NCBI GenBank assembly: GCA_003695105.1 | Contig: RFIZ01000267.1 | Coordinates: 1 to 5,847 of the forward strand | Direction: 5' to 3' | Length of the DNA stretch: 5,847 nt | From: Fidelibacterota bacterium | GTDB lineage: Bacteria > Fidelibacterota > Marinisomatia > Marinisomatales > J089 | Part shown: in pieces, positions 1 to 5,847 of the stretch | Layout of the letters: every line of letters starts with the position of its first letter | How positions within the stretch are numbered: the stretch's first letter is position 1 | Position numbers and translations under genes: made by a program | The notes under the pieces: generated by a model | The model's database searches: none | The model's input: only the letters and a program-made list of their open reading frames with translations | Told to the model about the DNA's origin: nothing

Positions 1-1514
1 CTCTGTATGTCCGTGAAATACGCCGTCTTGATCCCCGAATCACCCCCCAGCTTCGGCTCCTGCTTCTGCTCATACATCTGATCAATCAGCTCGGGGGCAA
101 TGTAGGTGGAGAATGTGCTTTTCAGGAAACGTTTGTCTTTCTCCACTACCAGATAATTGTAGAGAAACACTCCCAGAAAGGTGGCCCCCAGGGAGACCAC
201 GGGACGGATGACCGGCCACATGGTCAGGTGATTCAAAAACTGGCTGTAGGCAAACACCACCCAGGCGCCGGCCAGGACCAGGGGCACGGGGAGCGAAAGA
301 ATCGTACGTTGGGGAATCGAAGTCAGCACGCCCAACAGCCAGCTGATCAGGACAATGGCCAACAGACTCCAGCGGGGCGACGACAGGCGGACAAATTGGT
401 TATGCAGAATGCTGTTGATCACGTTGGCATGGATCTCCACCCCGGCGAAGGTTTCCTGGACCGGCGTGTTGCGGAGATCCATCAAACCGGGAAGAGAGGA
501 ACCCACGATGGCCACCCGGTCTTTCCAGTATTCCGGAGGCAGCATGTCCGGGTTGAAACAATAGCTGTAGGGCAGATAATAAAAGGTTTTGTAGTAGCCG
601 TAATAGTTCACATACAGCCTTCCCTGATCGTCGATGGGAATTTCCCGGATGACCTTACCGGTGGTATCGGAGAGACTGAGAATTCCCCGGTCGAAGTCAT
701 AGTGAAATCCGTCCGCCGGAATTCCCAAAATGTCCATCACGGCCGCCATGGACAGACTGGGGTACACATGGCCGGGTCCTTTGAAATAGATCGCCGTGGG
801 GGCCCGGCGGGTAATGCCGTCGGGATCCTGGGGAAAGTTGGCGCTCCCGGTCCTGCGGGCTGCGCTGAGGAGGGCCACGTGTGTATTTCCCAGCCGCTCC
901 GCCGTGGGTAAATGGCGGGCCTGGTCTTCCGGCAGGTCCAGGATGTGTCCCTGATACGCATAGCCGTCCGGTTCCGTTTCCATGGGGTAGAGGAAATTGG
1001 CCGAATCGGCGTTCTCAAACACCAGGGCATGCACCACCTTTCCACTGGCAGCAGTGGATTGAACAAAACGTTCCGGGTCGTTGGACCAGAGAAACTGCCG
1101 GGTCACGCGTTGGAGCAGGGTGTCCTCCGGAGGATGTTCCTCCGTCAGGGCGTGAATCAGGTCATAATCGAAGGTTTCTTCGGGGTCGAAAATGACATCG
1201 AACAGGATGGCCCGGGGATCTCCGGAAGACACCACGTCGATGAGTTGTCCGTGATACGCATGCGGCCAGTCTTTGAAATTCCCCAGATCATCGATGGAAT
1301 TTTGTTCGATATCGATAATGACGATGGAATCGATCGAGGCTTCTTCCGTACCGGCCGCCTTGGCTTTCATCCGGGAATCATAGGACCGGAATTCGTATTC
1401 ATCCAGGAGTCGGGTCAAAAAAAAGCCGGGCAAGTGGGTTCCCAGCGCAATCAGCAGCCCGGCTCCGATGCCGATGAGACTGCCCATTCTCAGCCGCCTG
1501 AGGAGATCTTTCAA
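1..1514 (-). CDS. CHASE2-domain adenylate/guanylate cyclase, membrane-bound (partial, 3' end beyond left edge)
   Basis: The frame is open from an in-frame TGA (1539-1541) to the left edge, giving 504 residues from TTG at 1514 or 495 from ATG at 1487. Numbered from the ATG: a hydrophobic segment at about 2-24, a CHASE2-type extracytoplasmic sensor at about 25-365 (IVIIDIEQNSI near 55-64, AILFDVIF near 93-100, RVAIVGSS near 324-331, FAGVEIHANVINSIL near 347-361), three membrane helices at about 372-391, 396-416 and 424-447, a short linker with STYIAPELIDQM (460-471), and the start of a class III cyclase domain at KTAYFTDIQ. Asp493 there sits where the first metal-binding Asp is expected. Such proteins sense an envelope signal and make cAMP or cGMP in the cytoplasm. 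The substrate-specifying residues lie outside the window, so ATP versus GTP cannot be decided. TTG is preferred as start because it adds MKDLLRRLR, a positive cytoplasmic N-terminus before the first helix; both starts have weak ribosome binding sites. It lies 40 bp after the FecR gene, probably in one operon. Confidence 0.9.
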   Translation of the reverse strand, partial: MKDLLRRLRMGSLIGIGAGLLIALGTHLPGFFLTRLLDEYEFRSYDSRMKAKAAGTEEASIDSIVIIDIEQNSIDDLGNFKDWPHAYHGQLIDVVSSGDPRAILFDVIFDPEETFDYDLIHALTEEHPPEDTLLQRVTRQFLWSNDPERFVQSTAASGKVVHALVFENADSANFLYPMETEPDGYAYQGHILDLPEDQARHLPTAERLGNTHVALLSAARRTGSANFPQDPDGITRRAPTAIYFKGPGHVYPSLSMAAVMDILGIPADGFHYDFDRGILSLSDTTGKVIREIPIDDQGRLYVNYYGYYKTFYYLPYSYCFNPDMLPPEYWKDRVAIVGSSLPGLMDLRNTPVQETFAGVEIHANVINSILHNQFVRLSSPRWSLLAIVLISWLLGVLTSIPQRTILSLPVPLVLAGAWVVFAYSQFLNHLTMWPVIRPVVSLGATFLGVFLYNYLVVEKDKRFLKSTFSTYIAPELIDQMYEQKQEPKLGGDSGIKTAYFTDIQ

Positions 1515-1554
1515 ACGCCTATCCCGAAAATTCCGTCACCTGAGCAGGGAGAGG

Positions 1555-2325
1555 TTATTCTTTGGACTGGGCATCCAGCTCTTTATTCCACTTCACGAAA
1601 TCCAGATTGGCGTCGGCCTCCTGGTCGAATTGGAAAAGATTGTACTTCCCGTCCTTCCGGATATTGATCTGCATCCCCTCCACCAGCGTGATCCAGTCTT
1701 CCAGGGACACTTCGTAGGGTCCCGCCACTTGGGTGGGCGCCTGGACTTCCTCTACGGGTCCAATCTTGAACTGGGGGGCTCCCCCTGGTTTTGGTGTTTG
1801 TGGCTGGTTTTCCTCCTGCTCCACATTGGACGGTTGATTCACATCCACTTTGCCTTTGTACACCAGCACGGAACTTTCCTCTTCACCGGCCACGGTGCGG
1901 TAGACGGTCCCGCGGATGGCTGCCACGGCGGTGGGGGTTCGGACGGAAACATTTTTTTTCTCTCCGAAAGCCGCTTTCGCCGACACCCAGGCATTCCCTT
2001 TCCGCAGGTTGGCCTGATAGGTCTTTTCCATGGGTTTTACGTTGGCTGCATTCAGTTCCAGTTCCGAGTCGGCTCCGATCCGCACCTTCCCTCCGGTGGA
2101 CAGGGTGATCTCACAGCGGGATTTCGCCTGGGTGCGAATGACGTCCCCTACGAACACTTTCCGGTTGGGCAGGGCCCGTTCCCAGTCGCCGGTTCCTCCC
2201 GGCTGGACCTCTACCTGTCCCAGGGGCAGGGTGATTTTACCGAATTCCCGGGCGTCGGGGGCGCTGAACAGGAGCCCCAGCGCCACCAGCCCGAACAGAC
2301 CGCCAATCCCGATTGCCTTTTTCAT
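1555..2325 (-). CDS. FecR domain-containing secreted protein
   Basis: This complete gene encodes 256 residues. A signal peptide is clear at 1-25: MKK, a Gly/Leu/Val-rich core, then a likely cut after SAPDA. A FecR domain follows at about 55-160, with VFVGDVIRTQ, the repeated beta pattern EITLSTGGKVRIGADSELEL, and the hallmark TPTAVAAIRGTVYR (130-143) followed by VLVYKGKVDV. A Pro/Gln/Glu-rich linker covers about 164-205, and the C-terminal part holds WITLVEGMQINIRKDGKYNL (211-230). Classical FecR proteins are inner-membrane sigma regulators. This one has no anti-sigma N-terminus and no second membrane helix, so it belongs to the free periplasmic or envelope FecR type whose exact role is not known. 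ATG at 2325 is chosen because GAGGTG lies just upstream; an in-frame GTG at 2331 overlaps that site and is unlikely. The gene starts 8 bp after the surface-protein stop and is followed by the CHASE2 cyclase, a pairing that suggests a shared envelope-signalling role (inference). Confidence 0.92.
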   Translation of the reverse strand: MKKAIGIGGLFGLVALGLLFSAPDAREFGKITLPLGQVEVQPGGTGDWERALPNRKVFVGDVIRTQAKSRCEITLSTGGKVRIGADSELELNAANVKPMEKTYQANLRKGNAWVSAKAAFGEKKNVSVRTPTAVAAIRGTVYRTVAGEEESSVLVYKGKVDVNQPSNVEQEENQPQTPKPGGAPQFKIGPVEEVQAPTQVAGPYEVSLEDWITLVEGMQINIRKDGKYNLFQFDQEADANLDFVKWNKELDAQSKE

Positions 2326-2328
2326 ACG

Positions 2329-2334
2329 CACCTC
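2329..2334 (-). promoter_or_regulatory. Ribosome binding site of the FecR gene, overlapping the upstream stop codon
   Basis: On the minus strand TAGAGGTGCGTATG holds the TAG stop of the surface protein (2334-2336), a GAGGTG Shine-Dalgarno match (2329-2334) and the ATG (2323-2325). The last base of the stop codon is part of the ribosome binding site, an arrangement typical of translational coupling. It also decides the FecR start, because the alternative GTG at 2331 lies inside the binding site. Confidence 0.75.
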
Positions 2335-5300
2335 TATTTCACCAGGACCATCTTGTGGGTATCCCGCAACCGGACTTCACCCGTCGGAGCCGTGATTTCC
2401 GCGATGTAGAAGTATACACCACTGGCCACCCGGTCACCCCAGCGGTTCCGCCCTGTCCAGATGAAACTGTAATACCCCGCCGGACGGAATTCATCGTCTG
2501 CCAGAACGGCCACCTCTTCACCCAGAATGTTATAGACCACCAGTCGAATCCGGGCCCCCTCTTCCAGTCCCACGTGAATGGTTGTCTGGGGATTGAAAGG
2601 ATTGGGGAAGTTCTGGCTGACCAGATAGGCGTCCGGCACCAGAGACACACCGCCGCTGTTAGCCTCGGCGAAGGACCGGGTCCCGGCAATGAACCGGATC
2701 CGGTGGACCAGTCCCGTGGAGGAGGAGGCAAAACGAACCTCTGAATTCCAGCGGAGATTCTGGGCCGTTCCCAGGGTAAGATCCACGGCAAAAACATCGA
2801 AATCAGTCGGAATGTCTTCCAGTCCGTCGAACGCAAGATAGACGGAAGATTCCGGATCTCCGGACAGGACTTCCAGATCCCAGAACTGTCCTTCTTCATT
2901 CGGTTGCCGAATATCCCGCCGATAGACGTCCGGCACTTCTGTCCAGTTCCGGTCATCGATGCGCAGGGCCACGTTGCCGGGCAGGACCGGCGGTTCGAAG
3001 GCGTCCAGGGGATCGTATTCATTCGCTGCCGCGTGCAGCACTCCGATCTGGTTGTTGCGATCCTTCAGGTTTCCGTTGGAGGCTGTGACCGTCACCAGCC
3101 ATTCGTCCTCCGCCAGTTCGGGCGTCAATACCATGGGCCTGGACAGCGTCCTACCGGTGGTCTTCCGGGGATCGATCTTCAGCACACCGCCGGTGGCCGA
3201 CTTGTAAATATAGCCGTGCCATGGCTGCAGTTTGCTGGCGGAAATCCAGTCCTGATCCCAGGTATAGAAATTGGGATCGCCCGTCAGGGGGATGGTATCC
3301 CCAACGGTCACTTTTTCCAGGGAAATGTCGAAATTGAAGGGATTGCCGATGAAGGTCCAGTCACCCGGCGTCAGGTTGATGGAAAAACTTTCATCCGTAT
3401 TGACTGAGTGGACCTGGCCGGTGTTGATGGACAGGCCGGCGTTCTTGACGATGAGGAAGTAACTCCTTCCCGGATCGATACTGGGAATATCGGCAAACTC
3501 CAGCCATTCACCCGCTTCATAGGTGAAGAACCGCCACTTGGTTTTGTCATAGTTCCCCAGATCGTCCACCAGGATATCCGTGGGCGTATTGTTGGCAGCC
3601 TGCATGGGGAAGGAGATCAACTGGTAATCCTTCACGCTGGTGCCGTTGGTGATGCCCGTGGGCCAGCGGGTCGTACTGGCTATCCCTTCGCCGGAGATGG
3701 TGACCGAAATGGAGGTAAAGCCATCTTCCGGTTGTCGGGTGACGTTTCCGGCCACGTCTTCCGTTTCCAGATAATATTCCACTCCCACTGACGTGACGAA
3801 ACTGCTGGCAATCTGGTAGGTGTTCAGTGTCTTCATATCGACTGCCGGTTGCCAGGTGAGTTCACCGCCCTTGCGATAATAGAGTTCTGCCCGGTCGATG
3901 CCGGAACCACCGTCCGTGAAGGTAGCCGTGATCGTTACTGGCGTATTGGCATTCCCTTCCAGCACCGGATTGTGGCTGATGTTGGGCGGTGTCACGTCAA
4001 TCTGAATCGTCTGCGGATTGGATGCCTCCGTCTCATTGCCGGCGCTGTCCACCGCAAAGACCGACCAGCTATGGCTGCCTTCGGACAAAGAATTGGTAAT
4101 CTGGAAAGAAGTCTGAGTTGGGTCGAAAAGGGTTTCGTTTCCATCCAGCACCAACCGATACTCCCGTAATCCTGCCGTGGCGTCGGAAGAGGCGTTCCAT
4201 TGCAGGACGGGCGTACTGTTATTATACCAGCCGGCCAGAGGAGACTGGAGACTGAAGGCAGCAGGCGCCACATCGTCCCATTTGGCCCGGACCTGAGCCT
4301 GATTGGCATTATCCGTGTTCCCGGCCAGATCCTCCAGCCAGAGTTTGATGGTGGAAATTCCGTTCTGGGGCAACGCCAGTCCCGTCAGAGACGTTATATC
4401 GTTCCCGGCCACATAGACCTCCGGTTCCGCATCGATCTGGTAATGGACTCCGGCCACCCCGGAATGTTCCACCGGATTGGTCCAGGTGACCGTAAAGCTG
4501 TTGGTGGATGTCCAGACGCTGGGCGTGATCGCCACGGACAGGGGCGCCGCCGGGGCAATCTGATCGTCCACATTGTAGGTTCCGGACACCTGGGTCACCC
4601 CTTCCACCGTGGCCTGAACCCGGAAATCGAATTCCCAAACCGCCAGACTGTCGACGGCCAGGTGGATCGTGGCCATTCCGTCGGTGGTGACGGCGTCGGA
4701 ACCGGTGACGGCCACATTGTTGCTGGCCGGTAGCACCGCCCAGGAGACGGCGGTGCCGTCGGCGACATGGTTTCCGAATTGATCCACGGCCGTGAGGCTC
4801 ACATCCAGGGTCTGACCCCGGACCACATCCACGGAATCGGTGGGAAGCGTCACTGTCGCGGTGACACCGGGAATCACGGTGATCACAGCCGTGGTGTCCG
4901 ACAGGCCGAAGATGGATTCAGTGGAATAGGATCCGGAGGGCGGATCGGAAGCAGCGGATCGAAGGGCGGCGTTGGACACGGACAAGCGAACAGCGGAGTG
5001 GGGATATCGACTCCTCTGAACCTGATCAGAGGTCCCCTCCCCTTTGGCACCAGACTCAGACCGGATTTCCGGTGTGAGCACTGAACCTGAGCCGGTTCGC
5101 AGGGCCGTCAGCAGGGCACCCTGGGTCACCCAGGTGCGGACGCGATACTGGAGTCCGGAGACAGTGCCGGTCGTGAACGTCACCTCGGTGGTGCCGTTGG
5201 CGTCGGTGACAGTCGTTCCGGAACTGAGAGCTTCGCCGGTACCGCTGCCCTCGATCACGGCCCAGTTCACGGTGACGCCTTCCAGCGGATTGTCGAAGGT

Positions 5301-5847
5301 ATCCACCAGAGTGGCCGACAAGAGCAGACTGGCCACATCGGCGGACACATCGATGGGCTGATCGGTGAGCGCCGGTGGCAGCGTCAGGCTGAAGACGTCA
5401 TCCGGCACAATGGTAATCAGGCCGCTTTGATGGGTGGCCCCGTTGGCTTCGGCCTGAATCCGCACCTGATCGCCCACCTGCAGGGCCGTATTGGGATCGG
5501 TCATGAGGGATACGATCGTGCCGCCGCCGGTGGTGAGGGTCTGGGAATCGGAAAGGACAAACCCGGCTCCGTTGCCCGTGACCGGGACCACCGACCAGTT
5601 CACCGTTTCCCCGTCGCTGACCAGATTCGCGAACTGATCATAGATCCAGGCCGAAAGATCGATTGTATCCAGCTGGGTCATGACCGTATCCTGCTGGTTG
5701 TTCACCCAGACCGAATCCGGGGCGCCCGGAACCACCAGGAAAGTACCGCTGACTTCTGAGGTGACTCCGTCCGCCGCGGCGGCAAAGGTATTGGCGTCTC
5801 CGGCTGTGGTGGACGTGAGATAGGTATTGGTCACGATCCCGTCCAGA
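2334..5847 (-). CDS. Giant multi-Ig-domain surface protein with C-terminal sorting (FlgD-like/T9SS-type) domain (partial, 5' end beyond right edge)
   Basis: The frame is open to the right edge, with 1,170 residues visible (numbered from the first full codon at 5846). The GTG at 5834 encodes an ordinary valine inside a repeat. In order: the tail of one Ig-like repeat (1-40); three invasin-like (Big_1-type) repeats at about 40-150, 152-327 and 329-428, sharing DQFAN/DTFDN/DQFGN and VNW/VSW motifs; three Ig/fibronectin-like domains at about 430-524, 525-618 and 619-717, each with DLAGN, DSAGN or DVAGN; a beta-rich domain at about 740-900 with YQLISFPM, DPGRSYFLIV and WTFIGNPF; another beta region at about 905-1060; and a sorting domain at about 1070-1170 with NFPNPFNPQTTI, VYNILGEEV and SGVYFYIAEI. 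No cysteine is present. Proteins of this build are exported to the cell surface and often serve in adhesion or as structural filaments; no enzyme or ligand-binding motif was recognised here. The second repeat is interrupted by an Arg/Ser-rich insert. The FecR gene follows 8 bp after the stop. Confidence 0.9.
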   Translation of the reverse strand, partial: LDGIVTNTYLTSTTAGDANTFAAAADGVTSEVSGTFLVVPGAPDSVWVNNQQDTVMTQLDTIDLSAWIYDQFANLVSDGETVNWSVVPVTGNGAGFVLSDSQTLTTGGGTIVSLMTDPNTALQVGDQVRIQAEANGATHQSGLITIVPDDVFSLTLPPALTDQPIDVSADVASLLLSATLVDTFDNPLEGVTVNWAVIEGSGTGEALSSGTTVTDANGTTEVTFTTGTVSGLQYRVRTWVTQGALLTALRTGSGSVLTPEIRSESGAKGEGTSDQVQRSRYPHSAVRLSVSNAALRSAASDPPSGSYSTESIFGLSDTTAVITVIPGVTATVTLPTDSVDVVRGQTLDVSLTAVDQFGNHVADGTAVSWAVLPASNNVAVTGSDAVTTDGMATIHLAVDSLAVWEFDFRVQATVEGVTQVSGTYNVDDQIAPAAPLSVAITPSVWTSTNSFTVTWTNPVEHSGVAGVHYQIDAEPEVYVAGNDITSLTGLALPQNGISTIKLWLEDLAGNTDNANQAQVRAKWDDVAPAAFSLQSPLAGWYNNSTPVLQWNASSDATAGLREYRLVLDGNETLFDPTQTSFQITNSLSEGSHSWSVFAVDSAGNETEASNPQTIQIDVTPPNISHNPVLEGNANTPVTITATFTDGGSGIDRAELYYRKGGELTWQPAVDMKTLNTYQIASSFVTSVGVEYYLETEDVAGNVTRQPEDGFTSISVTISGEGIASTTRWPTGITNGTSVKDYQLISFPMQAANNTPTDILVDDLGNYDKTKWRFFTYEAGEWLEFADIPSIDPGRSYFLIVKNAGLSINTGQVHSVNTDESFSINLTPGDWTFIGNPFNFDISLEKVTVGDTIPLTGDPNFYTWDQDWISASKLQPWHGYIYKSATGGVLKIDPRKTTGRTLSRPMVLTPELAEDEWLVTVTASNGNLKDRNNQIGVLHAAANEYDPLDAFEPPVLPGNVALRIDDRNWTEVPDVYRRDIRQPNEEGQFWDLEVLSGDPESSVYLAFDGLEDIPTDFDVFAVDLTLGTAQNLRWNSEVRFASSSTGLVHRIRFIAGTRSFAEANSGGVSLVPDAYLVSQNFPNPFNPQTTIHVGLEEGARIRLVVYNILGEEVAVLADDEFRPAGYYSFIWTGRNRWGDRVASGVYFYIAEITAPTGEVRLRDTHKMVLVK
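2337..2640 (-). other. C-terminal sorting domain region (FlgD Ig-like / T9SS type A signal)
   Basis: This sub-region of the surface protein encodes about the last 100 residues. NFPNPFNPQTTIHVGL opens a beta-sandwich with IRLVVYNILGEEVAVL, the turn PAGYYSFIWTGRN, and SGVYFYIAEI, ending in KMVLVK. In Bacteroidetes and related phyla this terminal domain directs type IX secretion and is removed or anchored at the outer surface. In FCB-related candidate phyla the same domain is common, but export by T9SS has mostly been inferred, not shown. No T9SS machinery gene is in the window. Confidence 0.8.
5000..5037. repeat. Bulged inverted repeat (hairpin) inside the surface-protein gene
   Basis: A perfect 7-bp stem CCTCTGA (5013-5019) / TCAGAGG (5026-5032) encloses a 6-base loop. 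Directly outside it GGGGA (5000-5004) pairs with TCCCC (5033-5037), leaving an 8-base bulge on one side only. It lies within the Arg/Ser-rich insert. No T-run follows on either strand and it is mid-gene, so it is not a terminator. Confidence 0.55.
5016..5090. repeat. 10-bp direct repeat pair in the insert
   Basis: CTGAACCTGA occurs at 5016-5025, overlapping the hairpin loop, and again at 5081-5090, 65 bp apart. Between them ACCGGATTTCCGGT (5060-5073) is a near-perfect short palindrome. A second direct repeat, GCGGATCG, lies at 4940-4947 and 4954-4961, at the other side of the same insert. This clustering fits a small repetitive element but the repeats are short. Confidence 0.4.

Larger units (their letters stand above)
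4902..5108 (-). other. Arg/Ser-rich in-frame insert within the second visible Big_1-type repeat
   Basis: Comparing the repeats, the closing strands run as VRIQAEANGATHQSGLITIVP in the first, but in the second YRVRTWVTQGALL is separated from SDTTAVITVIPG by about 69 extra residues (about 247-315). The extra part includes EIRSESGAKGEGTSD and QVQRSRYPHSAVRLSVS, with at least six basic residues, while the flanking repeats are acidic and poor in Arg and Lys. Its DNA contains a bulged hairpin (5000-5037), a 10-bp direct repeat and an 8-bp direct repeat. The limits are approximate. It may be a small repetitive palindromic element captured in frame, or simply a long divergent loop. Confidence 0.45.

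Noticed and set aside
1515..1554. Terminator or promoter between the FecR and cyclase genes
   Set aside because: The 40-bp gap shows no stem with a T-run and no convincing -35/-10 pair.
228..1667. Plus-strand open frames of 227 and 251 codons opposite the cyclase
   Set aside because: Both lie antisense to a frame with convincing CHASE2 and membrane-helix content. Their products are Gly/His/Arg-rich with no recognisable motif.
1468..2409. A 313-codon plus-strand open frame opposite the FecR gene
   Set aside because: It mirrors the clear FecR gene, its translation is His/Gly/Phe-rich without domains, and it spans the ends of neighbouring real genes; it is an antisense shadow.
5000..5037. The hairpin as a transcription terminator
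   Set aside because: It lies mid-gene, has no following T-run on either strand, and has a one-sided bulge.
4200..5759. Several plus-strand frames of 105-177 codons opposite the surface-protein gene
   Set aside because: They show low-complexity Gly/Arg/His compositions typical of reversed Ig-repeat coding sequence, and have no plausible ribosome binding sites or domains.
5832..5834. GTG at 5834 as the start of the surface protein
   Set aside because: The frame stays open to the right edge and the residues before and after it read as part of an Ig-like repeat; there is no signal peptide, so the true start is outside the window.

Overview
The whole window is coded on the minus strand, and it reads as part of one tightly packed operon. 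In transcription order, from right to left, it holds: (1) the C-terminal 1,170 residues of a very large, cysteine-free, multi-Ig-domain surface protein, whose start lies beyond the right edge; (2) a complete 256-residue secreted FecR-domain protein; and (3) most of a membrane CHASE2-domain class III adenylate/guanylate cyclase, whose catalytic domain has only just begun at the left edge.

The organism looks like a Gram-negative bacterium of the Fibrobacteres-Chlorobi-Bacteroidetes (FCB) superphylum or a related uncultured lineage (Marinimicrobia-, Calditrichaeota- or KSB1-like). The main reason is the C-terminal 'NFPNPFNP...' sorting/FlgD-like domain of the surface protein. This type ends many exported proteins in those groups, where it is usually read as a type IX secretion (T9SS) signal. 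Base composition is moderately GC-rich. The phylum is inferred from protein style, not from a marker gene.

Layout: 2334-5847, surface protein; 2326-2333, an 8-bp gap; 1555-2325, FecR protein, whose ribosome binding site overlaps the upstream stop codon; 1515-1554, a 40-bp gap with no visible terminator; 1-1514, CHASE2 cyclase. No promoter, terminator, RNA gene, CRISPR array or transposase is visible. There is no non-coding stretch over 40 bp.

Working model (inference): the FecR-domain protein acts in the periplasm and the CHASE2 domain of the cyclase faces the same compartment. The pair could form an envelope sensor that sets cytoplasmic cyclic-nucleotide level, linked by co-transcription to a giant outer-surface protein. 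The strangest local feature is a stretch of about 70 residues, rich in Arg and Ser, inside the second visible Ig-like repeat of the surface protein. Its DNA carries a hairpin and short direct repeats, as expected of a small palindromic element inserted in frame.
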